Origin: Branchiostoma floridae
Lineage: Eukaryota > Chordata > Leptocardii > Amphioxiformes > Branchiostomatidae
Direction of reading: 5' to 3'
Assembly: GCF_000003815.2 (NCBI RefSeq)
Contig: NC_049994.1
Coordinates: 413,146 to 441,159 of the forward strand
DNA length: 28,014 bases
Part shown: piece by piece, positions 27,818 through 28,014 of the stretch
How the letters are laid out: each line of letters starts with the position of its first letter
Numbering within the stretch: the first letter of the stretch is position 1
Position numbers and translations under genes: made by a program
The notes under the pieces: model-generated
The model's database searches: none
The model's input: the letters and a program-made list of their open reading frames with translations, nothing else
Told to the model about the DNA's origin: nothing

Positions 27818-28014
27818 CTGAATACGGAAAATGAAAGAATGAATTCTTTTGGGTTATCAGCATCAGAGCGCTTTAATGATGATGGAAATCATGTAGACTA
27901 ACATATTTACAGCTTTTAAACTAACACATAGGATCTTTTTAAAGTCAAGGCTTAACAAACATCTTCTTCTCAATACAGTGTTTAACCCAAAACGCTTCAG
28001 TGGCTCTATGAACC

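Overview
The window looks like invertebrate deuterostome genomic DNA, most likely a lancelet (Branchiostoma). That assignment is an inference. The direct evidence is animal-type split genes with GT-AG introns, two assembly gaps (787-886 and 2000-2167), tetranucleotide microsatellites and a very high density of short inverted-repeat transposons (MITEs). There is no prokaryotic gene organisation, and I saw no rRNA, tRNA or CRISPR array. Most long open frames are chance readings through repeats; the real coding sequence is in short exons on the minus strand.

Gene 1 (minus strand, 17656 down to 1, running off the left edge) is a facilitative hexose/polyol transporter of the SLC2A/GLUT family. I could place 11 coding exons, from the initiator ATG (17656) to transmembrane segment 11 at the edge. 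All junction phases agree except exon 9 to 10, where the splice choice is uncertain. The sequence resembles class II GLUTs (GLUT5/7/9/11, especially 9 and 11). Several residues that contact hexose in class I GLUTs are changed.

Gene 2 (minus strand, 27817 to 26013, 5' part beyond the right edge) is the 3' end of a secreted protein: a thrombospondin type-1 repeat, a Thr/Pro-rich linker and a C-terminal cystine knot (CTCK) on four exons with consistent phases. This layout resembles SCO-spondin or mucin-like glycoproteins.

The rest is introns and intergenic DNA filled with mobile elements. They include three copies of a 0.3 kb foldback MITE bounded by TTAA (110-428, 1940-2240, 12863-13168); a 942-bp piggyBac-like TTAA element with a cluster of TGACG motifs (2475-3416) and a partial relative (10719 on); hAT-like MITEs (5486-5931, 14856-15270); a mariner-like MITE with TA ends (12071-12597); further MITEs at 3421-3635, 8571-9993, 16854-17343, 17909-18293 and 19652-19981; LINE 3' ends (about 4640-5075 minus, about 13773-14207 plus); a palindromic double Tc1-like element (20930-22222); two foldback hairpins (18969-19170, 19295-19449); a 163-bp tandem array (about 6480-7540); an 84-bp tandem array (about 22340-23020); and an oppositely oriented pair of ACTC/GAGT microsatellites (24947-25136 and 25741-25842).

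The most striking pattern is how close the MITEs sit to the transporter exons. Four lie 11 to 36 bp from a splice site and two more about 100 bp away. One left its 8-bp target duplication beginning at intron position +4 of a splice donor.
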